NCBI GenBank assembly: GCA_019633985.1 | Contig: JAHQWE010000013.1 | Location: 1-32,422, forward strand | Direction: 5' to 3' | DNA from: Acidiferrobacterales bacterium | GTDB taxonomy: Bacteria; Pseudomonadota; Gammaproteobacteria; Arenicellales; Poriferihabitantaceae | DNA: 32,422 nucleotides | In this document: positions 16,405-24,412 of the stretch, in pieces | Layout of the letters: every line of letters begins with the position of its first letter | Numbering within the stretch: position 1 is the first letter of the stretch | Position numbers and translations under genes: made by a program | The notes under the pieces: model-generated | Database searches by the model: none | Seen by the model: the letters and a program-made list of their open reading frames with translations, nothing else | What the model was told of the DNA's origin: nothing

Positions 16405-17019
16405 TCAATTTGAATTACCGCCGTAGCGTCCAACAATGACCGCCAGCATACGAACAGGGAGTTCGATGAGTTTTTCCGGTCCGTGGGGCGCTTCAGAGTC
16501 GAAGTAGAGCGAGTCACCCGCTTTCATGTGGTAGGTTTTGTTAGCGTGTCGATACACCATTTCACCAGTGATGAGGTGTATAAACTCGACGCCATCGTGT
16601 TGAAACAAGGGAAATACATCCGTTTTTTCAGAAAGAGTCACCAAGTAAGGCTCAACGGTGGGGTTTTGATTGCTGGAGTGACCCAGTAGCTGATAATGGT
16701 GCCCTGCGCGTGTTCCTTGTCGCTCAATATTTAGCCCTTGCCCTGCTGCAACGAATGTTGCTTCCCGGGTTTCCTCGTACAGCCTGAATAACGCTGTCAC
16801 CGGAACGTTCAGAGCTTCCGCAATGGCCTGCATCGTGGACAAAGACGGTGAGGTCAAACCATTCTCCACCTTCGAAAGCATACCTGGCGACAACGCCGAT
16901 TGCTTTGCGAGATCAGAAACTGTCATCCCTTGTTCCTGTCGGAACTCTCTAACTTGGCGACCAAGTGACAGCTCCAAAGCGTTATCTGCGACAAATCTCG
17001 AGGGGTCTTGTTCACTCAT
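16405..17019 (-). CDS. XRE-family transcriptional regulator with cupin sensor domain
   Basis: A 204-residue regulator. Residues of about 20-76 form an XRE helix-turn-helix (MTVSDLAKQSALSPGMLSKVENG is the DNA-reading part), and residues of about 115-200 a small beta-barrel cupin (HDGVEFIHLITGEMVYRHANKTYHMKAGDSLYFDSEAPHGPEK, with H, E and H at the usual metal/ligand places). Regulators of this type often control amine, amino acid and polyamine pathways and sense a small molecule in the cupin. It is directly upstream of glxBCD on the same strand and divergent from a response regulator. A palindrome in the shared gap (17060-17083) is the natural candidate operator. Rhizobial glx clusters also start with a regulator. 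Confidence 0.88.
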   Translation of the reverse strand: MSEQDPSRFVADNALELSLGRQVREFRQEQGMTVSDLAKQSALSPGMLSKVENGLTSPSLSTMQAIAEALNVPVTALFRLYEETREATFVAAGQGLNIERQGTRAGHHYQLLGHSSNQNPTVEPYLVTLSEKTDVFPLFQHDGVEFIHLITGEMVYRHANKTYHMKAGDSLYFDSEAPHGPEKLIELPVRMLAVIVGRYGGNSN

Positions 17020-17059
17020 AGTTTGTATTGTTTTAGATTGGATGACTGGAATAGTAATC

Positions 17060-17083
17060 GTGAAACGTTAACTTTAGTTTCAC
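17060..17083. promoter_or_regulatory. Candidate operator: inverted repeat between XRE regulator and response regulator
   Basis: A perfect inverted repeat, GTGAAAC, 10 bases, GTTTCAC. It contains the smaller palindrome GTTAAC and lies in the 108-base gap between the divergent XRE-cupin and response-regulator genes. A plus-strand -10-like TATACT follows at 17093-17098, so a bound protein would cover the -35 region of the response-regulator promoter. A looser TTTC/GAAA pair occurs before glxB at 16376-16390. Operator function is inferred from position. Confidence 0.5.
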
Positions 17084-17127
17084 CCACGTAAGTATACTCT
17101 CCGCTTAAATATTGTCAGACTCTGTTT

Positions 17128-17814
17128 ATGAAAGGCACCATCCTACTCGTTGAAGACCATCGGGATCTCGCCGAGACCATTTCCATGACTCTCGAAAATG
17201 AGGGATTTATCATTGACTATGCAGCCGATGGATTGCAGGCTTTGCAACTCGCTACTTCTCAGGTGTTTGACACCATCATTCTGGACGTCATGCTTCCTGG
17301 CATCGATGGCTTTACAGTTTGTCGGCGACTGCGCTCTGAATTTGGTTTAGACACTCCTGTTCTGATGCTCACCGCGCGCGACCAGATCGACGACAAGCTG
17401 GAAGGATTTGAACACGGTGCCGATGACTATTTGGTAAAACCATTTGTGATGGCTGAGCTACAGGCGAGAGTGACGGCTTTGGTCAACAGAAAACGCGGCG
17501 AAATTGGTAACACCAATATCTCGATCCGCGACCTGACCCTGGATACGAGAACACGTCAGGTAACTCGTGCTGGAAACGATATCGTGCTCTCGCCAACAGG
17601 GTTTCGTATTTTAAGGATCTTGCTTCGCGAGTCCCCGGGAGTTGTCACGAGAGAAGCCCTGGAAAATGAATTGTGGGGTGATGACGTACCGGATAGCGAC
17701 GCTCTCAGAAGCCATATTTATATTCTTCGCAAAGCCATCGACCGCCCGTACGAAAATGATCATGGCGCTTTAATTAAAACAGTGAAGGGTGTCGGACTTA
17801 AAATCGAAGCTTAA
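17128..17814 (+). CDS. OmpR/PhoB-family response regulator
   Basis: A 228-residue two-component response regulator. The receiver domain (about 1-120) has the acidic pair E9/D10, the phosphoacceptor D53 in ILDVMLPG, a Thr in LMLTARD and the conserved Lys in LVKPF. The C-terminal winged helix (about 130-226) shows LTLDTRTRQVTR, LSPTGFRILRILLRESPGVV and SHIYILRKAID, typical of OmpR/PhoB DNA binding. Its likely partner is the kinase at 18702-20045, which is on the opposite strand and separated by one gene. Its start lacks a strong Shine-Dalgarno. A TATACT -10 lies about 30 bases upstream. Targets unknown; direct repeats at 20182-20198 are a candidate site. Confidence 0.93.
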   Translation: MKGTILLVEDHRDLAETISMTLENEGFIIDYAADGLQALQLATSQVFDTIILDVMLPGIDGFTVCRRLRSEFGLDTPVLMLTARDQIDDKLEGFEHGADDYLVKPFVMAELQARVTALVNRKRGEIGNTNISIRDLTLDTRTRQVTRAGNDIVLSPTGFRILRILLRESPGVVTREALENELWGDDVPDSDALRSHIYILRKAIDRPYENDHGALIKTVKGVGLKIEA

Positions 17815-17845
17815 AGTCTAGGCTTTTCGGGGAATATCAAAGCCT

Positions 17846-18595
17846 CTAAACCGTTGTTATTGCCGCACCTGCTCTTCCTAAAACCTGGTCGACTTCTCCG
17901 TCGTTAAACCCAAACGAGCGCATCAGCTGTCGATGGCAATCAGACCCTAAATAGTGACCGAGAAATTGGTTTACCTTGCCACAGAGGACCTGGTCATTTC
18001 GGTTGAATGCAAAGCAACCAAGTGCAGGAGCTTTTTCCACTGACGGGACGGTAATGCTATCGCAGCCAAAATCTGGATGTGCGGCAAGATATCCAAGGTG
18101 TGCTTGGGCGACGCTTGCATAGGCATCCGCTGACCCATCCTGTATTGCCAGCGCGGCATCACTATAGGTTTCGAAGATTTTTAGGCGATTCACGGGAATA
18201 CCCAATTCGATTGCTGTCTGGCCCTGAATCTGGCCTCTAACCACCGCCAACTTGCAATTCGGACGCAACGCAATTGATCGATAACCCGTTAAATCCAATG
18301 GATTTCCTGCTGTGACTAACAGTCCGTCGGGTAGCGCCCAAATGGGATTGCTGAACAACGCCATTTCTCTCCGCTCCTCGGTGGCAAACAATCCCGTCGT
18401 CATTCTCCACTGCCCAGCAGCGACACCAGGAAGTAAATTTGCGAACTCAGTTTCAATAAACTCGATATCCCTTATCTCGAGAGCTTGTGCGATGACTCTG
18501 GCGAGCTCAACGTCTGTACCCGTCACCGCACCATCTTCGGTTAAATAGTTGAATGGCGGCTCGATTAAATATGCGAATTTCAATATGTCAGTCAT
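17846..18595 (-). CDS. Solute-binding-protein family 3-like protein without signal peptide
   Basis: A 249-residue protein with the fold signature of amino-acid-type periplasmic binding proteins: FAYLIEPPFNYLTEDGAVTGTDVELA near the N-terminus, then EFANLLPGVAAGQWRMTTGLFATEERREMALFS, LAVVRGQIQGQ, and the ADAYASVAQ region. Such proteins normally start with a secretion signal. This one starts straight into the domain at ATG 18595, with an in-frame TGA four codons upstream, so it should stay in the cytoplasm. It lies 106 bases downstream of the sensor kinase on the same strand and converges on the response regulator. It may serve as a ligand sensor or an enzyme-like protein rather than a transporter part. 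No ABC permease or ATPase gene is nearby. Confidence 0.8.
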   Translation of the reverse strand: MTDILKFAYLIEPPFNYLTEDGAVTGTDVELARVIAQALEIRDIEFIETEFANLLPGVAAGQWRMTTGLFATEERREMALFSNPIWALPDGLLVTAGNPLDLTGYRSIALRPNCKLAVVRGQIQGQTAIELGIPVNRLKIFETYSDAALAIQDGSADAYASVAQAHLGYLAAHPDFGCDSITVPSVEKAPALGCFAFNRNDQVLCGKVNQFLGHYLGSDCHRQLMRSFGFNDGEVDQVLGRAGAAITTV

Positions 18596-18701
18596 TTTAC
18601 TGATTCACTCTGTAAACGATCTGAGTGAGATTGGGCGTCATTCTTTCGAGGTAGATCTCAGCCAAATCGATTTTCAACGCGCTCTGATTATTAAATAGAT
18701 A

Positions 18702-20045
18702 CTAAAACTGAAGACGAAATATCATCCCTCGTTCCACCGAAAACTCGCTCTCAATCTGCCACTCAAACAGTTCGCATAGCCGTTTAACAATATCTAAACC
18801 CACACCGTAACCACTTACCCCCTGGCTTGAGGAACCTCTTACAAAAGGTTCAAAAAGTTGATCGCCAGCCCCCGCTGTGACGCCTTCTCCCCTATTACAA
18901 ACCTCCAGCACATTGTCGTTAATCACGACGCTAACCTCACCTTTCCTGGTGTAGTTGAATGCGTTACGCAGCAAATTACCCACAACAGCCTCTACCAGCT
19001 GGCTGGTTCCGATGACCTTAGCGGGTTTTCGAAAATCAACGGTAACATTGACGTGACTGTCGGCATTGTGAGTGATCTTAAGCTGAGCCAGTTGTTTTTC
19101 AACCACTTCCTGCATATCCACTTCTGTCACGTTTGGCAGGGTTTTGCTACCTCGCGCAAGCAATAGCAATGCTGTGACCAGTTCATTCATATCCCTACCG
19201 GTTCTTAGTATCCGGTCAATCGCACGCTTCTGATGAGCCGACAAATCAGGGTTGTTGAGCAAAAATTCCGCAGACCCTTGAATGACTGTAAGTGGTGTCC
19301 GCAACTCATGACTGGCATCGCGAGTAAATCTTCTTTCTCGCTCAATAAAATGGTTTATTTCATCGGTAAAGCTATTGAGGGAATCAACCAGAACATTGAT
19401 TTCGTCATCGATGCTGGCGGTTTTCAAGTTCTCTAGCTCAAGGTCAACCAACTGGCTTTGCGCCGGTTGAAAGCGTCTCAATCGATTGGCCAAAGCGACT
19501 AAGGGAGAAACCGCTTTTCTCGACTGACGGAAGCCGACCCAGGCGGATAGATAAATAATAATTAATACGATGCTCAGGGGAACCACCCCAAAGTAAAACG
19601 ATAGTTTCTTCACATTTTCTTCGTCAAACACCAAATACAACGTGGTTGGCTGTCCATTTAGTGTCTTACGGTCGATGTAAACCATCATTCGGGTGTCACC
19701 CATATCTACCTTTTCGTAACCGGGCGGTAAGCTTTTGAGTTCAGCTGGAATGCTTTCGAAGTTGTCTCCTCGTGATAAAAACCCACGAAGGTTATCGGTA
19801 TTGGGTAGCGCATGTTGTGGATCACGATCCAGCTCAGCCCAGTAGTGAGCCGCCTCCCCTTCCAAGGCTTCACTAATCATGGTTCCTTCGACTACCTTGG
19901 CGGCAAAAATAACGCCTAGAACGGTGATAATGCTAATAAAAATGAGCTGGAGAAACATTACCCGAGCGAGTCTTCGCGTTAGACCTGAGCGGCCTTCTTT
20001 TGCTGCATTCGAAGGAATCAGCATGGGTTTAGTCTGTCCGCTCAT
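18702..20045 (-). CDS. Sensor histidine kinase
   Basis: A membrane sensor kinase of 447 residues from the ATG at 20045 (MSGQTK); a TTG 24 bases upstream is also in frame. One transmembrane helix at about residues 29-51, a periplasmic loop of about 95 residues and a second helix at about 149-170 are visible. A HAMP-like linker (about 171-235) follows. The H-box RDASHELRTPLTVIQG carries the phospho-His at about 246, and the ATP domain has the N-box NLLRNAFNYT, a G1-like CNRGEGV, LFEPFVRGSS and GYGVGLDIVKRL. The periplasmic loop has no domain I recognise. It is divergent from the lipid-modification operon and convergent with its presumed response regulator, an unusual layout. Confidence 0.92.
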   Translation of the reverse strand: MSGQTKPMLIPSNAAKEGRSGLTRRLARVMFLQLIFISIITVLGVIFAAKVVEGTMISEALEGEAAHYWAELDRDPQHALPNTDNLRGFLSRGDNFESIPAELKSLPPGYEKVDMGDTRMMVYIDRKTLNGQPTTLYLVFDEENVKKLSFYFGVVPLSIVLIIIYLSAWVGFRQSRKAVSPLVALANRLRRFQPAQSQLVDLELENLKTASIDDEINVLVDSLNSFTDEINHFIERERRFTRDASHELRTPLTVIQGSAEFLLNNPDLSAHQKRAIDRILRTGRDMNELVTALLLLARGSKTLPNVTEVDMQEVVEKQLAQLKITHNADSHVNVTVDFRKPAKVIGTSQLVEAVVGNLLRNAFNYTRKGEVSVVINDNVLEVCNRGEGVTAGAGDQLFEPFVRGSSSQGVSGYGVGLDIVKRLCELFEWQIESEFSVERGMIFRLQF

Positions 20046-20181
20046 ACTATGGGGATGCTCTTTTATCAAAATTACTCAACAATAGTGCTACAGGCGGAAA
20101 AGAAAAGTGAAGGAGTATCGGATTGGGCGATATGCCAAAAATCACGCCGTAAGCGAGATAAGTAAGGCAAGCCGGGAGAAA

Positions 20182-20198
20182 TCTCATGAAATTCTCAT
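20182..20198 (+). promoter_or_regulatory. Direct repeat resembling an OmpR/PhoB-family binding site
   Basis: TCTCAT occurs twice with starts exactly 11 bases apart, followed by GAA and CAA (TCTCATGAAAT then TCTCATCAATT). Spacing of one helical turn is how PhoB- and OmpR-type dimers bind. The site is in the roughly 200-335-base gap between the divergent sensor kinase and the lipid operon, so it could control either. Inferred, not proven. Confidence 0.4.
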
Positions 20199-20380
20199 CA
20201 ATTTGCTGATTCAAGTGAATTTCCTCTCGTTTCTCTCACGATGGCATGGATAGCATCTACCAAAACAACCATTCAGGCGGCCATGTCCTTCAAGCCCTTG
20301 TTTCATCGACGCACTCTAACGGTCTATTACCGATCAAATCGATCATACGGATCACTTCGTTCAGCCAAAGCCTTGCTATC

Positions 20381-21073
20381 ATGAGCATCCTACGTCGGAT
20401 AAAACCGCATTCTACTAAAGGCCAATCCGGACCAACGCGCTGGATACCGGCTCGGTTGTTCTCCAGACACCCCTGGAAATCTACACTAGGAACCCTGGTT
20501 TTGGGTACTCTCGTTATCACTGGGTGTTCGACTCAGGCGAAAACGGGAGACCAGGATATCTACCCCTATCTGTACCAAACAGCGACCGAACAGTGGCAAA
20601 GCAATTCGCCTCAAAACGATGTTGAAGACGATAGTAATCAAAGTGCGTTACACGCAAAATTCGCGAATTTCATTGGATTGTTCGCCGAATTTAAGCATCA
20701 TGATCTACGACCTCTGATCGAAGAAGTCTACTCGGAGGAGCTTTACTTCAACGACACTATTCACACCTTCAATTCGCGAGAAGTCATGTTGGAATATATG
20801 CAAAACACGGCAGATCGCGTGGAATACACTAATGTCGATATTAAAGATATCGTCCAAAGCGGCGACGACTTTTATGTCAGGTGGGCAATGGATACAGGGT
20901 TTAAAGTTTTTGGAAAGCAGATAGAAACCCACTCCATTGGAATGACACACATTCGTTTCGATGAAGACGGTCGAATCAATTTCCATCAGGACTTTTGGGA
21001 CAATACAGAGGGATTTTTCAGGCATTTGCCTGTTATCGGTTACCTGATCAATAAAACCAAGCAGCGGTTATGA
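20381..21073 (+). CDS. NTF2/SnoaL-like predicted lipoprotein
   Basis: A hydrophobic segment, LGTLVLGTLVITGC, ends in a lipobox (ITGC), so the mature protein should start at that Cys and be lipid-anchored. The C-terminal 150 residues have the look of an NTF2/SnoaL-like fold (FKHHDLRPLIEEVYSEELYFND, then the HQDFWDN strand). Start is uncertain: the frame is open from an ATG at 20246, and a TTG at 20456 would give a more normal short signal; I chose the ATG at 20381 (MSILRR). None has a clear ribosome site. Its end resembles the next gene product, so the two are paralogues. Proteins of this type open many clusters with DUF1365 and Cfa-like genes. Its stop overlaps the next start (ATGA). Confidence 0.75.
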   Translation: MSILRRIKPHSTKGQSGPTRWIPARLFSRHPWKSTLGTLVLGTLVITGCSTQAKTGDQDIYPYLYQTATEQWQSNSPQNDVEDDSNQSALHAKFANFIGLFAEFKHHDLRPLIEEVYSEELYFNDTIHTFNSREVMLEYMQNTADRVEYTNVDIKDIVQSGDDFYVRWAMDTGFKVFGKQIETHSIGMTHIRFDEDGRINFHQDFWDNTEGFFRHLPVIGYLINKTKQRL

Positions 21074-21507
21074 TGGATACGTTAACTGAAATCAAACTTG
21101 CATGGAGACAATTTGATTTGAAAGCACTCGATAAGTTGGAGCCCCTGTATCATCCGAGAGTCAAATTTATCGAGCCCGCGGGGGAGATAATGGGCAGGGA
21201 AGCAGTATTCCATCAGTTTAGACAAAACTGCACAGATTTGATTCGCTGTCAGTTCGAATTCGACGATCAACTAGAGACTGTTGGGGTCAATCAAGCCTGC
21301 CTCGTCTGGGAAATGCACTTCCAGCATAAAAAGCTTCGCAAAGGGGGAAACATTGTTGTACCCGGCACAACTTTGTTGCAATTCGACGAGCAAATTACTT
21401 TGCATCGCGACTGGTTTGATTTAGGCGCCACGATATACGAACACGTTCCACTTTTGGGCGGCGTCATTCGAGGGATAAAATCCAGACTGCATGAAGCAGT
21501 ACATTAA
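21070..21507 (+). CDS. NTF2/SnoaL-like protein, paralogue of upstream gene
   Basis: A soluble protein of 145 residues with an NTF2/SnoaL-like layout: an N-terminal helix (TEIKLAWRQFDLKALDKLEPLYHPRVKFIEP), a helical insert and a beta-sheet ending LHRDWFDLGATIYEHVP. Its C-terminus matches the preceding lipoprotein in the pattern H-x-D-x5-D or similar, then H-x-P-x2-G-x2-I-x3-K-x-RL. No signal peptide. It could be a small enzyme or a binding partner; no catalytic residue can be named from sequence. It overlaps the upstream gene by four bases and is 40 bases before the SDR gene. Confidence 0.8.
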   Translation: MMDTLTEIKLAWRQFDLKALDKLEPLYHPRVKFIEPAGEIMGREAVFHQFRQNCTDLIRCQFEFDDQLETVGVNQACLVWEMHFQHKKLRKGGNIVVPGTTLLQFDEQITLHRDWFDLGATIYEHVPLLGGVIRGIKSRLHEAVH

Positions 21508-21547
21508 CCAAAGGGAAGCATCATTTTTCTCAATTTTCTAAACCTAC

Positions 21548-22321
21548 ATGTCTTCCGTTTCACTAAGAAACCGTACAATTTGGATTACCGGCGCCTCAAC
21601 CGGTATCGGTAAAAGCCTCGCTGAGGCGCTGATCGCAAGGGGTAACCGTGTCATTGTGACCTCAAGAAGAGAAGAGTCGTTGCTAAGTCTCAAGTCATTG
21701 GCTCCTGACCGTGTCGATATTGTTGCCGCAGATGTATCTAAGCCCGACAGTGTTCTGTCAATGCGAAGCGAACTCGACAAGCTAACGAATTCCATCGACA
21801 CCGTCATATTGAATGCAGGCACTTGTGAGTACCTTGACACCAACCAGTTTGATAGCGCCCTTTTTGATAGAGTAATCCAGGTGAATTTTGTCGGACTGGC
21901 CCGTTGTATTGAGGCGAGCATTCATTTACTTCAAAACTCTGCCCTTTCCCCGCATATTGTGGGCATATCCAGCGCCGCCGCCATTACCGGACTGCCGCGC
22001 GCAGAAGCTTACGGTGCCAGCAAGGCGGCCGTGGAAAGTTGCCTCGAATCTCTTGCGTTGGATCTTGACGCACAAGGGGTCGATGTCAGTATCGTTTACC
22101 CGGGTTTCGTTGATACCCCACTTACCAGGAAAAATGATTTTCCCATGCCATTTCTGATGTCTTCCGATCAAGCAGTGATTGAAATGATAAAGGGTATTGA
22201 GGCTAGAAAATTTCGTATCGCGTTCCCCAAAAGACTAATTTGGTCCCTCAAGCTGATGGCGATGCTCCCGGACAAATTACGCCATCGTTTGGGACTATCA
22301 ATGGTGCGAGACAACGCATGA
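21548..22321 (+). CDS. Short-chain dehydrogenase/reductase
   Basis: A 257-residue classical SDR. The cofactor motif TGASTGIG is at residues 14-21, followed by TSRREESL, which fits NADP preference. The NAG motif is near residue 90. The catalytic Ser is in GISSAAAITG, and YGASK gives Tyr and Lys. The end is basic and hydrophobic (IWSLKLMAMLPDKLRHRL), which could sit at the membrane surface. It overlaps the next gene through ATGA and belongs to the eight-gene operon. The substrate is not known; a fatty-acid or lipid-derived carbonyl/alcohol is inferred from the neighbours. Confidence 0.92.
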   Translation: MSSVSLRNRTIWITGASTGIGKSLAEALIARGNRVIVTSRREESLLSLKSLAPDRVDIVAADVSKPDSVLSMRSELDKLTNSIDTVILNAGTCEYLDTNQFDSALFDRVIQVNFVGLARCIEASIHLLQNSALSPHIVGISSAAAITGLPRAEAYGASKAAVESCLESLALDLDAQGVDVSIVYPGFVDTPLTRKNDFPMPFLMSSDQAVIEMIKGIEARKFRIAFPKRLIWSLKLMAMLPDKLRHRLGLSMVRDNA

Positions 22322-23580
22322 AGATTGCCATTATTGGATCCGGTATATCCGGATTGACAGCTGCCTATTTGCTTCATCCTCACCACCAGGTCAGTGTTTT
22401 CGAGGCCAACGACTATATTGGCGGGCACACGGCAACCAAAAGCGTTGAAGTAGACGGCAGCGTGGTTGATATTGATACTGGTTTTATCGTCTATAACGAA
22501 CGAACCTACCCCAATTTTATCAAGCTCATGAACAAGCTGTCCGTGGATACCCAGCTCACAGAAATGGGCTTCAGCGTGACCACGAGACATCAAGAAAATG
22601 CTGACTTTGAATACTGTGGTTCAACCATCAACAGCTTGTTTGCAGATCGTAGAAGAGTCCTCGATCCCGGTTTCCTCAAGATGGTATGGGATATCGTGCG
22701 ATTCGGTAAACAAGCGAAACGAGATCTGGTGCAAAAGTCGATTGCGCCGCATATTTCATTGAATGAATACCTTGCTTCAGGAGGTTACGGACAGTCGTTC
22801 TTAAATTACTACATCATCCCAATGGCGTCCGCAATTTGGTCTGTGTCAACAGACCGAGTCAAAGAGTTTAATGCGTTCTTTTTTATTCGATTCTTTTTCA
22901 ACCATGGACTGCTTGATCTGGTAGATCGGCCAGCCTGGCGTGTCGTCAAGGGCGGATCCAAATCCTATATTGAACCCCTGGTGCGAGGGTTTCGCGATCA
23001 GATAAGACTATCCTGTCCTGTTACCAGAGTGAAACGTTCTCAAAAGCATGTGGAAGTCACATCCCCAAGGGGAACCGAACGCTACGATCAGATTATTTTC
23101 GCCTGCCATAGCGACCAGGCTCTTCATATGCTTGAACAACCGAGCGAAACCGAGCGACAGTTGCTAAGTGCTATTCCCTATAAGGAAAACAGCGTTGTTA
23201 TGCACACCGATGATTCACTATTGCCCAGAAGGAAACGCGCCTGGGCAAGCTGGAATTATTTACTGGATGGAAATCAGAACACCCAACCGGTTCTCACTTA
23301 CAACATGAATATTCTTCAGGGCATCAAAACATCACAACCAGTTTGCGTGACCATGAATGGAGACCAGCATATCGCTCCCGAGAAGATACTTGGACGATAT
23401 CAATACTCCCACCCCCAATTTGGCGCTGACAGCGTTGCTGCGCAAAAAAGGGTCTTCGAAATCAGCGGAAAACAGCGGAGTTGGTACTGCGGCGCATACT
23501 GGCGTAACGGTTTCCATGAAGACGGCGTGGTCAGTGCAATACGCGTAGTCAAAGAACTCGGTGGAGACAAGCTCAACTGA
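22318..23580 (+). CDS. FAD-dependent oxidoreductase (amine oxidase / desaturase-like)
   Basis: A 420-residue flavoprotein of the NAD(P)-binding Rossmann/amine-oxidase type. The dinucleotide motif GSGISGLTAAYLL is at residues 8-20 and ends with the FEANDYIGGHT block that binds the ADP ribose of FAD. VDIDTGFIVYNERTYPNF and WRVVKGGSKSYIEPL follow. The end, RSWYCGAYWRNGFHEDGVVSAIRVVKEL, is the usual C-terminal FAD contact. The ATG at 22318 overlaps the SDR stop. The longer open frame from 22240 runs inside the SDR. Relatives sit next to DUF1365 and Cfa-like genes in many bacteria; a role in oxidising or desaturating acyl chains is inferred. Confidence 0.9.
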   Translation: MKIAIIGSGISGLTAAYLLHPHHQVSVFEANDYIGGHTATKSVEVDGSVVDIDTGFIVYNERTYPNFIKLMNKLSVDTQLTEMGFSVTTRHQENADFEYCGSTINSLFADRRRVLDPGFLKMVWDIVRFGKQAKRDLVQKSIAPHISLNEYLASGGYGQSFLNYYIIPMASAIWSVSTDRVKEFNAFFFIRFFFNHGLLDLVDRPAWRVVKGGSKSYIEPLVRGFRDQIRLSCPVTRVKRSQKHVEVTSPRGTERYDQIIFACHSDQALHMLEQPSETERQLLSAIPYKENSVVMHTDDSLLPRRKRAWASWNYLLDGNQNTQPVLTYNMNILQGIKTSQPVCVTMNGDQHIAPEKILGRYQYSHPQFGADSVAAQKRVFEISGKQRSWYCGAYWRNGFHEDGVVSAIRVVKELGGDKLN

Positions 23581-24404
23581 TGGGTAAATCTTGCTCGCAC
23601 TCTCCTAATCAATCCGCATCGGCAATCTATGTCGGGAACGTGCGGCACAGACGGTTTACCCCTGTGGATCATCTTTTTCAGTATCGAATTACGATGCTTC
23701 TGCTGGATCTCGACCATCTTGACTCAGATCTAGGAGTTCTGCCGCTAACCAGCGCACGAGTTCCAGCAATTGGATGGTTTCGACGACGTGACTATGCAGG
23801 TGATCAATCAGAGAACTTAAAATCTTATATCCTTCGTCAAGTGGAAGCTGAGACCGGTGCGAAACCGGATGGCAAGGTGCTGCTTTTGACCCATCTCCGC
23901 TACTGGGGCTTTATCATGAACCCCATTTCTATTTTCTACTGTTACAACCAATCATCTGAACTCGTTGCCACTGTTCTGCAAGTGACAAATACGCCATGGC
24001 GCGAAAAAATTCTCTACGTATTACCATCAAGATTTACTGGAAAAAACTACCAAGTCCAGTTTCAAAAAAGGATGCATGTTTCGCCGTTCAACCCAATGGA
24101 TATGCAGTATCACTGTAGATTACAAATACCTGGCAGAACCTTGTTTTTCCACCTGGAGAATTATCAGTCAAACGAAAAAATTACTGACGCTACGATGGTT
24201 TTCAAACATCATGAAATGACGCCGTGGCGTTTGGCGCTTCTTGTACTTACGCAACCGGCTATGACGCTTCGTGTCGGATTAGGCATTTACTGGCAGGCGT
24301 TGCGCTTGTGGGTCAAACGTACACCTGTATTCGACCATCCGGGAAAAAAGGCTACCAGGGAGAATGACATAAAACCAACTACAACAATAAGACACAGCGA
24401 CTAA
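23580..24404 (+). CDS. DUF1365 family protein
   Basis: A 274-residue protein of the DUF1365 family. It has the family's hallmarks: AIYVGNVRHRRFTPVDHLFQYR at the N-terminus, LLTHLRYWGFIMNPISIFYCYN in the middle, EVTNTPWRE-type and MDMQYHCRL motifs later, and a hydrophobic stretch (LALLVLTQPAMTLRVGLGIYWQ) near the C-terminus. The biochemical role is unknown; the family nearly always lies between the FAD-dependent oxidoreductase and the Cfa-like gene, as here. Its ATG overlaps the preceding stop as TGATG, and the next gene begins 8 bases on. Confidence 0.92.
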   Translation: MGKSCSHSPNQSASAIYVGNVRHRRFTPVDHLFQYRITMLLLDLDHLDSDLGVLPLTSARVPAIGWFRRRDYAGDQSENLKSYILRQVEAETGAKPDGKVLLLTHLRYWGFIMNPISIFYCYNQSSELVATVLQVTNTPWREKILYVLPSRFTGKNYQVQFQKRMHVSPFNPMDMQYHCRLQIPGRTLFFHLENYQSNEKITDATMVFKHHEMTPWRLALLVLTQPAMTLRVGLGIYWQALRLWVKRTPVFDHPGKKATRENDIKPTTTIRHSD

Positions 24405-24412
24405 CTATACGA

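Noticed and set aside
17820..17845. AGGCTTT...AAAGCCT repeat between response regulator and SBP-like gene as a terminator
   Set aside because: Seven-base arms with a 12-base loop and no T-run on either strand.
20135..20164. TAAGTA (20159-20164), like the -10 of ChrR-type sigma-E promoters, before the lipid operon
   Set aside because: No TGATCC-like -35 at the needed spacing; one six-base match is expected by chance.
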